Assembly (NCBI GenBank): GCA_020633675.1
Contig: JACKDE010000005.1
Span: 186,001 to 250,000 of the forward strand
Length of the DNA stretch: 64,000 nucleotides
Direction: 5' to 3'
Source of the DNA: Deferribacteres bacterium
GTDB taxonomy: Bacteria; Zhuqueibacterota; Zhuqueibacteria; Zhuqueibacterales; Geothermadaptataceae
In this document: positions 7,909 to 16,800 of the stretch, one piece after another
Layout: each line of letters starts with the position of its first letter
Position numbering within the stretch: position 1 is the stretch's first letter
Notes under the pieces: generated by a model
Seen by the model: the letters and a program-made list of their open reading frames with translations, nothing else
What the model was told of the DNA's origin: nothing
Database searches by the model: none
Position numbers and translations under genes: made by a program

Positions 7909-9066
7909 ATGCAAATCAAAACCGATAAAAAATATGTCCGGCGTGTGCTGGCAGATTTGGTCAAAATCAATTCGGTCAATCCATCGCTGGCGATAGGTGC
8001 GCCTGGTGAAAGCGAGATTGCGACCTATATTGCCAAAGAACTCGAAAACTTAAAACTTGCTGTGCAACGTCTCGCATCTGTTCCGCGCCGCGACAGTGTT
8101 GTTGGTGTGCTGAAAGGCAGCGGTGGCGGCAAATCACTGATGCTGAATGCCCACATCGATACAGTCGGCGTCGAAGGCATGGCCGAGCCCTTTTCAGCGG
8201 TTGTGCGTGACGGCAAGCTGTACGGGCGCGGTGCATTTGACATGAAAGGCGCGATGGCTGCTTGCATAGCCGCGATGAAAATTTTAGTTGATAACAAAAT
8301 TGCGTTGCGCGGTGATGTGGTGATTTCCGGTGTGGCAGATGAAGAATTTACCAGCATCGGCATGAGCGATGTCATTGAAGCCTATCCGGTTGATGCAGCC
8401 ATTGTGACGGAGCCGACGCATTTGCAGATTTGTTTGGCGCACAAGGGCTTTGTCTGGCTTGAAATTGAAACTTCCGGCCGCGCAGCGCACGGAAGTCGCT
8501 TTGAGCTTGGGATCGACGCCAACATGCACATGGGGCGTTTTCTGGCGGAGCTTGACCACTACCAACAAACGCTGCGAAGTAGTGCACCGCATGCCCTGGT
8601 TGGGCCACCGTCATTGCATGCAGCGACACTGCGCGGTGGAACGGGCATCAGCACCTACGCAGCCTCCTGCACACTGGAAATCGAGCGCCGCACCATTCCA
8701 GGCGAGACTGAAGCTGATGTGATGGCACCGCTGCAAAAAATGATCGACCGGCTCGCAGCAGCAGATCCGAATTTCAAAGCGACGCTCAAAACAACTTGCG
8801 TACGAGACGCCTTCGAAGTACCGCGTGACGCATCAATCGTGCAAACGCTGGCAAAGGCTTCGACAGCCGTGCTCGGCAAACAACCTGATTTTATGGGTGA
8901 TACGCCTTGGATGGATTCCGCCTTGCTGGCAAAGGCGGGCGTGGAAACAGTGGTGATGGGGCCTGCGGGCGCAGGCGCACATGCCGATGAAGAATGGGTG
9001 GATATCGCTTCGGTGGAAAAATTGGCGGAAATTTTAGCACACACGGCTATGCACTACTGCAAGTGA
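7909..9066 (+). CDS. M20 family metallo-deacylase/peptidase (ArgE/DapE/CPG2 type)
   Basis: The 385-residue cytosolic dizinc hydrolase has the full M20 ligand set: His-x-Asp in 'MLNAHIDTVGV', Asp in 'GRGAFDMKGAMAA', Glu-Glu in 'VADEEFTSIG', Glu in 'VTEPTHLQI', and a last His in 'GAGAHADEEWV'. An inserted dimerisation domain (about 175-290) follows the 'THLQICLAHKGFVWLEIETSGRA' hinge. Family members remove acyl groups from amino acids (acetylornithine, succinyl-diaminopimelate) or act as dipeptidases or carboxypeptidases. The substrate cannot be read from the sequence, and no arginine or lysine genes adjoin. The SD AAGGAG lies about 7 nt before the ATG. Confidence 0.92.
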   Translation: MQIKTDKKYVRRVLADLVKINSVNPSLAIGAPGESEIATYIAKELENLKLAVQRLASVPRRDSVVGVLKGSGGGKSLMLNAHIDTVGVEGMAEPFSAVVRDGKLYGRGAFDMKGAMAACIAAMKILVDNKIALRGDVVISGVADEEFTSIGMSDVIEAYPVDAAIVTEPTHLQICLAHKGFVWLEIETSGRAAHGSRFELGIDANMHMGRFLAELDHYQQTLRSSAPHALVGPPSLHAATLRGGTGISTYAASCTLEIERRTIPGETEADVMAPLQKMIDRLAAADPNFKATLKTTCVRDAFEVPRDASIVQTLAKASTAVLGKQPDFMGDTPWMDSALLAKAGVETVVMGPAGAGAHADEEWVDIASVEKLAEILAHTAMHYCK

Positions 9067-9199
9067 GACGGGATATTCAGCAATTACACATGCACAGCAG
9101 CAGCAATTCATTATCCATTATCCGAGCTATGGAAGCGAAAAACTGCGCCATCTGTGCGATAGATTGCCATCGCATATAAGCTTGGTTAACATCCAGTCG

Positions 9200-10147
9200 C
9201 TACATGCCTTTATCAAAGGCGGCAACCGCATCGATCAGAAAATCGACCACATCGATATAAAACGCAGGATCGATGTTTTCATAATCATCGCTGGGCTTGT
9301 GGTAATCCGGATGATCTTCGACCCCAAAATAGATAAAAGGGATGTTTGCGCGGTGAAAGGGTCCATGATCAGAAGCAGAAGTCCAGTCATCACCCGGTTT
9401 CTCACCTTTGGTGTCATGCCCGAATAAAACATGAATTTTTGCTTCTGCTGCAACAGCTTCTACAAATGGTTTGAGCTGCGGATAGTGACTGGTGCCGACA
9501 GCGTATAATTCGCGTTGGGCATTGCGACTGACCATGTCAAAATTGATATTGAGCAGGATGCTGTCCCTCGGTACCGGAGTTTCGTTGATAAAAGCGCGCG
9601 CGCCCTGCAATCCCAACTCTTCGGCATCGAACGCTGCAAAAATGATAGTGTGTTCCGGCGGATGTTTGCCGAAATAATCAATCGCGGCCAGCAAGGCTCC
9701 CACGCCGGAAGCATTATCATCTGCGCCGTTGTAAATCTCGCCATTCTTCATCCCGACATGGTCATAATGCGCGGAAACGACGATATATTTCTGAGGTGTT
9801 TTCTGGCCGGTTCTTTTGCCGATCAGGTTGATTCCGTCGTAGCGTTTGCCCTGTTCGCGTCTGCTTTCAAAGCTAAAAGGCTGTGTGTAACTGTCAAACA
9901 CCGGCTCGAGCGCCATCCCTTTGAACGCAGCGACAATGTATTCACGCGCAGCCTGATTGCCGGGTGTACCTGTTTTGCGGCCTTGCAACGAATCGGAAGC
10001 GAGAAGTTTTACGGTTTTGAGCAAGTTGATTGCATCAAATTTCTGCTGGGCCTGCGCCATGCTGGATGCAAAAATCAGCGCTGCAAAAGTTATCGTGCAG
10101 GCATAACGGCATTTCTTGACTGCTGGCATCAAAAAGCAAGCATGCAT
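9200..10147 (-). CDS. Secreted M28 family zinc aminopeptidase
   Basis: The protein has an N-terminal signal peptide ending near 'SSMAQAQQ'. The M28 zinc-ligand motifs follow in order: 'VVSAHYDHVG' (His, Asp), 'GADDNASGVGALLA' (bridging Asp), 'FAAFDAEELGLQGA' (Glu-Glu), 'FDMVSRN' (Asp) and 'SDHGPFHRANIPFIYFG' (His). Members are periplasmic or extracellular aminopeptidases. ATG 10147 was chosen; a TTG at 10168 would lengthen it by seven residues and neither has a strong ribosome site. It lies downstream of the ccmC-ccmD pair on the same strand, 41 bp after ccmD, so it might be read through, but its role is unrelated. Confidence 0.92.
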   Translation of the reverse strand: MHACFLMPAVKKCRYACTITFAALIFASSMAQAQQKFDAINLLKTVKLLASDSLQGRKTGTPGNQAAREYIVAAFKGMALEPVFDSYTQPFSFESRREQGKRYDGINLIGKRTGQKTPQKYIVVSAHYDHVGMKNGEIYNGADDNASGVGALLAAIDYFGKHPPEHTIIFAAFDAEELGLQGARAFINETPVPRDSILLNINFDMVSRNAQRELYAVGTSHYPQLKPFVEAVAAEAKIHVLFGHDTKGEKPGDDWTSASDHGPFHRANIPFIYFGVEDHPDYHKPSDDYENIDPAFYIDVVDFLIDAVAAFDKGM

Positions 10148-10188
10148 TCTCTTGTCCAATCTTTTCAATACACAAAGTTCATTTTGCT

Positions 10189-10335
10189 TTAAAAGGTTTG
10201 TTTTTTGGTCGCTTCGATCTGATTGATCTCTTTTTCCAGGCTATTTTGGCGTCTGGAAATGCTGAACATATATCCAAAAATCAAAACCCAGATAACCATA
10301 TAAGAAATAAATAAAAAATTCAGATTGCTGTCCAT
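10189..10335 (-). CDS. ccmD: CcmD-like small membrane protein (48 residues)
   Basis: A 48-residue frame begins at ATG 10335, 6-8 nt after AGAGGG, and ends in TAA at 10189-10191. It reads 'MDSNLNFLFISYMVIWVLIF' and continues into one transmembrane helix, then a basic 'SRRQ' and a charged helix rich in Glu and Lys. One helix with the N-terminus outside, a Tyr in the helix start and a short coiled cytosolic tail is the CcmD pattern. It lies 37 bp after ccmC on the same strand, the canonical place for ccmD, whose product holds CcmC and CcmE together in haem delivery to cytochrome c. The identification rests mainly on position and topology. Confidence 0.8.
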   Translation of the reverse strand: MDSNLNFLFISYMVIWVLIFGYMFSISRRQNSLEKEINQIEATKKQTF

Positions 10336-10372
10336 GTGAGCCCTCTCTATTTAAAGTCCAAATTACGTTCAA

Positions 10373-11077
10373 TTAAACATCCGCCAGTGCAGCCTCTTTT
10401 TTCAGCTCATTTAAACGCTCGCGCGATTTTTCCAGTCTGAGACGAGCGCACAACATATAGAAATAGAGCACGAAAAAAGTGAGCATGCTGATCATAAGCG
10501 TATAGGTCATGTCAGGATGCAGTCCACTCCCTTCTCCACCCATGACCACCGGCTGCGGATGGATGGTTCGCCACCAACGAATGGAAAAATATACAATCGG
10601 CACATCCACCACGCCGACGATGGCAAAGACTGCCGCAAAGCGCGCCCCACGTTCGTCATCACCAACGAAATCCCGTACCATCATATACGCGACGTAGATG
10701 AACCACAAAATCAGCATGGTAGTGAGACGCGGATCCCACGACCAGTAGGTATTCCATGCCGGTTTTGCCCAAAGCATGCCTGTGACCAATATGCCGGTCG
10801 AAAACAGCACCCCAAGCTCCGCTGACGCGAAACTGACACGATCGTACCAGCGATTACGGGTTTTCAGAAAGGCAATGCTGTAGCCGGCCACCACAAAAAA
10901 GGCCAGAAATGCCGCTATACCGGAAGGCACGTGGAAGTAAAAAATGCGCTGGACAATCCCCATGGTTTTTTCTGTGGGAACGAAAATGAAAATGTTGTAG
11001 AGATTGTACGACATCAAGACCAGCAAAAGGTAGCCACTCATGGTTTGCATCTTTTCGAGTTGAAAATATTTCTTCAT
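10373..11077 (-). CDS. ccmC: Cytochrome c biogenesis membrane protein CcmC/CcsA
   Basis: The 234-residue, six-helix protein carries the tryptophan-rich haem-binding loop 'KPAWNTYWSWDPRLT' and His residues facing the periplasm ('FYFHVPSGIAAF', 'RTIHPQPVVMGG'). CcmC loads haem onto the chaperone CcmE for attachment to c-type cytochromes. A GAGG ribosome site precedes the ATG. The usual partners ccmA, ccmB, ccmE and ccmF are absent from this window, so the locus has been split from the rest of the system. The 3' neighbour is ccmD. Confidence 0.93.
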   Translation of the reverse strand: MKKYFQLEKMQTMSGYLLLVLMSYNLYNIFIFVPTEKTMGIVQRIFYFHVPSGIAAFLAFFVVAGYSIAFLKTRNRWYDRVSFASAELGVLFSTGILVTGMLWAKPAWNTYWSWDPRLTTMLILWFIYVAYMMVRDFVGDDERGARFAAVFAIVGVVDVPIVYFSIRWWRTIHPQPVVMGGEGSGLHPDMTYTLMISMLTFFVLYFYMLCARLRLEKSRERLNELKKEAALADV

Positions 11078-11458
11078 CAGACCTCATCCTAATTGTTGCA
11101 GCGAGAAAGTTGAAGATCGAAAGAATTAGCTATAGTATGATTGACTGTTCAGTTTGTTTCCATTTTGTGTGCAAATGCAACAAAATATTATTGGCAGCAC
11201 TGTCCGCGAACGTTTTCAGCGAAATGAAGCACAGCGAAATCATTGCGCATTGTAACTGACAAATCTATAAAAATGTTGCAGTTTATGCAAAGGGCAAAAA
11301 ACAAAAATTGCAGCAGCAGCTGGAGTTGAACTCAATCAGGCGCCAAATTGGACGAAAAGCCCGAATTTGGTTTCACGATGAGATCGTGGCACAACCGTTG
11401 CTTTTAAAATTCAACTTAAGGTGTCACCGATTTCGTCCGGCAAATTTAGGAGGCTTGC
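11078..11458. other. Intergenic region between divergent genes, nothing specific
   Basis: 381 bp separate ccmC (leftward) from the peptidase/PD40 gene (rightward), so both promoters should lie here. The sequence is AT-rich around 11120-11150 and 11260-11300. I see no convincing promoter pair, repeat, RNA gene or short coding frame. The right gene has AGGAGG-like 'TTTAGGAGGC' just before its ATG. Confidence 0.4.
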
Positions 11459-13282
11459 ATGAAATACACAAGGCATTTCACGCTGGCGATCATTTCGCTC
11501 TTTTTCATGACCGATCTATTTGCGCAAAACCGTATTAGCCCCAAAAACATTCGCCCAACTCATTTAGGCTGGCAATTGTTCCAGACCGAGCATTTTGATG
11601 TGGAGCATGAACAAAAAGTAGCTGAGGCAGCTCGTGATGCTGCGAATTTGGCTGAGCGCGGATATGCTCACCTGAGCGCTATTTTTGAACACGGACTGGA
11701 TAAGCGCATACCTCTCGTGCTTTTCGCTTCTCTGAATGATTACCAGCAAGCTGATAGCATTCGCCAGTTTGGGCACAATCCCAGCGGAGTCACTGACCTG
11801 GCCGAGCTGCGTGTGGCGCTGGCTGTTACCGGCTCCAACCGGGAGCTTAACCAGACACTTCTGCACGAACTTGTCCATGCTTTTCAATTTGACATCACGC
11901 ACAATGCAGCAATTATTGGCGAATGCGATCCGCCTTTATGGTTTTTCGAGAGCTTGGCGGAATACCTGGCCGTGGGTATGGACAGCCATACCCGCATGTG
12001 GATTCGGGATGGTGTCATGCATGATCATCTGCTCAGCATGGAGAAACTTGGCAGTACATTCGATATTCGGGTGTATCGGCAGGGCGCGGCGTTTTGGCAT
12101 TATATTGCTGAAAAATATGGCAAAAAGAAAGTCGGACAACTGTTCAAAAGCGCCATCGCTTTCGGCAATCTCGACAAAGCTTTTCAGGCTGAACTTGGTA
12201 TGGATTCGGTACAACTCACCGCAGCCTGGCATCAACAGATGCGTGACACCTATTCGGTCAGCGATGCACCATTGCAGAAAGCCTCGGCAATCGCAAGCAG
12301 GCTGACAGAAAAAGAGAGCTTTTTCCATCGCGTAAATGCTGTGCCGGCGATCAGTCCCAATGGGCATGAGATCACCTATTTAACCGATAAGAATTTGGCC
12401 GACGACATTTATATTTTAAAAGAAGACGGGAAAAACCTGTTCAAGTCCAGTCGTTTAATCAAAGGCAGTCAGAGTTCAGATTTCGATGCGTTGCGTTTTT
12501 TTGACACGACGATCAGTTGGTCACATGACGGCCAGAAAATCTCTTATATTTCCATGAGCGGCAAGGACGACGCTCTGTTCGTGACAGATGCCAGGGACGG
12601 CACCTTTTTGCAACGTTTCGTTTTCAAAGAACTCGACGGCCTGCTTTCGCCAAGCTTTTCGCCGGATGGCAATGAGATTGTGTTTGTCGGTATTGCCGGC
12701 GGGCGCTCCGATTTGTTTATCATCGATTTGCAATCCGGCCAGCTTCGGCGTCTTACCAAAGATCGCTTTTCCAATCTGCAACCGCAGTGGTCCCCCGATG
12801 GCAAAACCATCGCTTTTATAACTGACCACACTCCCAATCCAGATAAAAATGATGTCCTTCCAAACGATTATAATATCGCGCTCCACCATTTGCAATCGGG
12901 AGAGGTCGAACTATTGACTGCGCTGGCCGGCAATGTCAACAGCCCGCAATGGTCGAATGATGCCGCGGAACTTGCCTTTGTTTCCGATCACCAGGGCGTG
13001 TCCAATATTTACAAATTGGATATGGCCACAGGTGAAATCATACCAGTCACTTTTCTGCAGAGCGGTGTTGTTGGCCTTTCCGAACTGACACCGGCAATGA
13101 GCTGGTCTGCAAATGGTCACTACATGGTTTTTTCGACATTTGAGGACGGCGCCTGGCAGCTCTATCGCCTGGAGCTTCCTCAAGATGAGCAGGACTATCA
13201 GGTAATGAACATCGATCCCGCTGCATTCTTTTCTTCGCAGGGAAGCGCTGCGCTCGCCATTGAAATGGCAGCATATTATTAA
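11459..13282 (+). CDS. Secreted gluzincin-type metallopeptidase with C-terminal PD40/TolB-like propeller
   Basis: The 607-residue protein starts with a signal peptide (cleavage near 'DLFAQ'). The N-terminal half is a peptidase_MA-like domain: zinc-binding 'HELVHAFQF' at about residues 135-143 and the third ligand in 'FFESLAEYLAVG' about 26 residues later. From about residue 290 there are PD40/TolB beta-propeller repeats of the form 'SPDGxxIxFxSxxxGxxxLFxxD' ('SFSPDGNEIVFVGIAGGRSD', 'QWSPDGKTIAFITD'). As I recall, similar architectures are often longer and end in an outer-membrane beta-barrel; this one stops after the propeller. The ribosome site AGGAGGC is excellent. The substrate is unknown. 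Confidence 0.85.
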   Translation: MKYTRHFTLAIISLFFMTDLFAQNRISPKNIRPTHLGWQLFQTEHFDVEHEQKVAEAARDAANLAERGYAHLSAIFEHGLDKRIPLVLFASLNDYQQADSIRQFGHNPSGVTDLAELRVALAVTGSNRELNQTLLHELVHAFQFDITHNAAIIGECDPPLWFFESLAEYLAVGMDSHTRMWIRDGVMHDHLLSMEKLGSTFDIRVYRQGAAFWHYIAEKYGKKKVGQLFKSAIAFGNLDKAFQAELGMDSVQLTAAWHQQMRDTYSVSDAPLQKASAIASRLTEKESFFHRVNAVPAISPNGHEITYLTDKNLADDIYILKEDGKNLFKSSRLIKGSQSSDFDALRFFDTTISWSHDGQKISYISMSGKDDALFVTDARDGTFLQRFVFKELDGLLSPSFSPDGNEIVFVGIAGGRSDLFIIDLQSGQLRRLTKDRFSNLQPQWSPDGKTIAFITDHTPNPDKNDVLPNDYNIALHHLQSGEVELLTALAGNVNSPQWSNDAAELAFVSDHQGVSNIYKLDMATGEIIPVTFLQSGVVGLSELTPAMSWSANGHYMVFSTFEDGAWQLYRLELPQDEQDYQVMNIDPAAFFSSQGSAALAIEMAAYY

Positions 13283-13837
13283 AGTGCTTTCGCTTTTTCA
13301 ACGCACTCCTGCTCTGTGAAAACAAGCCTTTTTTATCTTTTCTTTTACAAAACGCAAAGTGGCTGCAACTTCTCTGCGCATTTAAATTTGAAAAAGTTGT
13401 GAATATGGCTGCAACACATGCTGTTTACGGTTGAATTTGGGGCAGTTAATTAAAAATTTAAATAAACTTCTTGCGAAATTCGAAAATTTCTGCTTGTTTT
13501 TATAGTACTTGTATTCGGAACAGCCACAAATTGCCATTATTTTGCACCAAGTGCGTCCATCGAATGAAACAATTCTGGCGAATTAGCTTCTGGTTTACAG
13601 CATTGCTTGACCCTTCCGAATCACAAGTGGGGATCAGCCGTCAGCTTTGTTGATTTGCTGCTTTGAATTGCGCAAGTTAATAATTGCGCCACATCTTTCT
13701 TCTTGATTGCAAAACACCTATCGCCTCCCAATCTCCTTTCCTTTTACAAAATCGTCGATGATTTTGGGGTAAACTGCAGGTCGCCGCCGTAATACTTGCA
13801 CTTCAAATGATGATATGTCTGATGTTTGGAGGGAAAC
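13283..13837. other. AT-rich intergenic region, nothing specific
   Basis: 555 bp between two rightward genes. The first 60 bp contain a weak AGTGC/GCACT stem that could help end the upstream gene. The rest is AT-rich (notably 13440-13480) with no convincing RNA, repeat or coding frame. It must hold the promoter of the large membrane-protein gene, which begins after GGAGG at 13828-13832. Confidence 0.4.
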
Positions 13838-16800
13838 ATGCGCGAGAACCTATCTTCTTTAGGGGACTCAGTACAAAAAAGACTCACCATTGAAAAAGAC
13901 GCTGCTAAAAAAAGACACCAGCGCAAACGCTGGTTGCGATTTGTCCGCATCCACTTTCTTTTGCCTTCAGCAGCCGCATCTGTTTTTATGCTTATGCTAA
14001 GCAAATTGCTTTTCGATGTAGCTGGCACATCCAAAATCACCATTGTATTCACGTTGCATTTTATAGCAATACTGCTCGTTTTGACGATGGTCGGACTTTC
14101 ACCATTCACAGAATTGAAGAACAGTTTAGGACGTTTTGCAACAGCAATTTGGCCAGTTCGAAACCTTGTACTCTTTGTCGTTTTTGTTTCTATATTTCCT
14201 TATCAACTTTTGGTGTTTGTCTTTGGCGCGGAGGGATTTGCGTTCATACGTGGATTTGTGATTTGGTCAACGGTACTCGTTTTGTTCTATCATTTGCGTT
14301 ATGTGCCACGACTTGGCAATTTCCATAATTATTTTCTAGTGAAGTTAGCGTTTCTGAACAGTCAAATTTGGCGTACGTTTAAGCTCATCATGGGCCTGAT
14401 GAGTATTTTATTTATCTTCCTTTTAGTCGAACTATGGTTTCTCGCTCATTTAGCATCACCACAAAAGAACATCCTGCAAGGTTTGCACTCCTCCACCGAA
14501 ATGTTTGCCAATGCGGAGGAGCTCCACAAATTTGAGCGAGACTCACTCCGCGTTGTACCGGTTGCTCCTTTCTCTCATCTATTCAACGACTTTCAAACAC
14601 ATGCTTTGCACGATTCGCTTGTCGTAACGCCGGTCCAAAGTGTACCTGCCTATGTAAAGTTGATGAAATACCCGGATAAAACCCATGAACCATGGGCTTT
14701 GATTTCATCCCGATTAATTGTGTGGCTTTTCGCTGGCATTCTCCTGACCTTTGGATTGATTGCGTTTGGTGGTATCAACATGCTGATTATGCACGCCGCC
14801 ATGCCAACGGCGCTGCATCAAATTAAGAAACCCGAGAAGTACGCGGATAAAGTGATTCGCAAGGCGTGGGTTTATGCAAAGGATATGCGTTTTTACCTAT
14901 TTGATCAGTACTCCTTTACCGTTTTTGGCGGGTTCGTAGGGACTTTGATTTATCTGGGTTTACCGATCATTCTCTACCGTACTGGACAGTATAAGGTCGT
15001 GATGTCCATGCTCAACGAAGACACGTTCTTCTTTGCTTTTGCATTGATTGCTGCGTGGATCGTGCCGTTGATTATCGCTATCGCGAAAATCGATGCGAGC
15101 TATGGCACCTATTTCAATCAATCGGTCTCAAAAGTGATCATGCAAATCAAAAATCATGTTGTCTATTTTGGCTATGGCGATCTTGGGCGACGCACGGTTG
15201 AGCGTGACATGAACCGGCTGCACGCCTTGCGGCCACGGGAGGAACTATTCGAAGACATGGTCACGCCAGACTTGATCGTCGAGCGCGTTTGTACTGCTGC
15301 TTTGATTATCGATCCATCAGATCGCGATTTTGTCTACGCAGCTGAAAATGATCTGCTTGGCCGATACGGTGTCATCCGCGTACAACATATTGACCCGATG
15401 CGGCTGAAAGATAAAATTATTAAAAATCTGGTTGCGTCGCCGTGGGAATTTTTCCGGCGATGGGGCGTCACCCAAAATGAATCGATCCTAGTGCCGGCGA
15501 TCAAAGGCAATCTTGCTGAACCTTTTGCGTTTGCGCGTGCAAACCTGGAGCGAGCGAAACTGTTGATCAGTACTGTGCCGGAGCACTATGGCGTCAATGC
15601 GGCATTCGAATCGATTACCGACTTGAACACCAAAGCGATTCTCTGTCTGACGCGAAGCGATCAGATGAACTATCTGACCTATCGTGCCAGTACACGAGAG
15701 GTAGCGTTGGTTTATCCATTTGCAGCACAAGGAGCGACCATGGGGCAACGGCTATGGGCTGCGGTAAAAAAAATGCAGGCCCTGCGGCAACTCGACATGA
15801 AGAACCAGACCCGCCCAAAAATCTGTATCATCGGTGAAAATATCACCAAGCACTATATACTGGAAAGTCTTTGGATCAACATCCCTGGCGACCACAAGGC
15901 CAAAGCCGAGTGGCTGGAAAAGCATGTCATTTTTGTCGTCGCGGAAACACCGGATGATTTTCATAGCGAAAATATTGGAACGATGGACTATGTGATGACG
16001 CATTATCGTCCTAAAAGCCGTACGCAAATCATTATGGAGACACTGAGTCAGCAGGTCATTGGCAACAATCATGAAACAGTAAAAAGGCTCGAGCTGCCTC
16101 TGCGGCTCAGCAGCGGTGGCCGTTATGCCGGTACCCAACCACCACCACTGTTGCACATTCCAATTTACGACGCACGTTATGCATTTGCCGGTCAACTTGA
16201 TGGCATTTTTAAACAGGAAAAACCAGATATAATTGTCATCAACCCGGATAATATGGAAAGCTCGTTGCGGGTCACGATGTATACCATCCGAGCACTCGAG
16301 CGTGTGTTTACCGCACCGGAAAAGAAAACTGATGACGATGCACATTTTCCGCTGATGCTTTTCACACTTTTGCAGGGCAATCAGCATGAAAATACCGCCA
16401 TCGGTGATATGAGCCGGTTTTACAATGGCTTGGTGATGATGCATGGCGATGCGCTCGCCAAAGATGAAAGCTACCCGGCACACGCACGTTGGAATCGTAT
16501 GCGCCAAATGATTGTGCGCGAGGCGATCATTGACTCTAATGCAGATGCGCAAGAGATGATCAATGGCATTCACGAGAGCCAGTTCGATTACATCAACAGT
16601 ATAGAAGATGAGCCTGGTGAAGCAGCGGGATACATGGAAATCAACAATTGCATTCCCGGTGTCGGTGGGAGCCTTGCAGCCCTCACCGCACACCTTTCCG
16701 GCTTGCAATTTCGCGAAGATCCGGATATTTTGAACCCTGAAATTCCGTTTTTTCAATACTTGCGCGCATTCCAAATGGATGCAGCCGGGCGTGGCATTGT

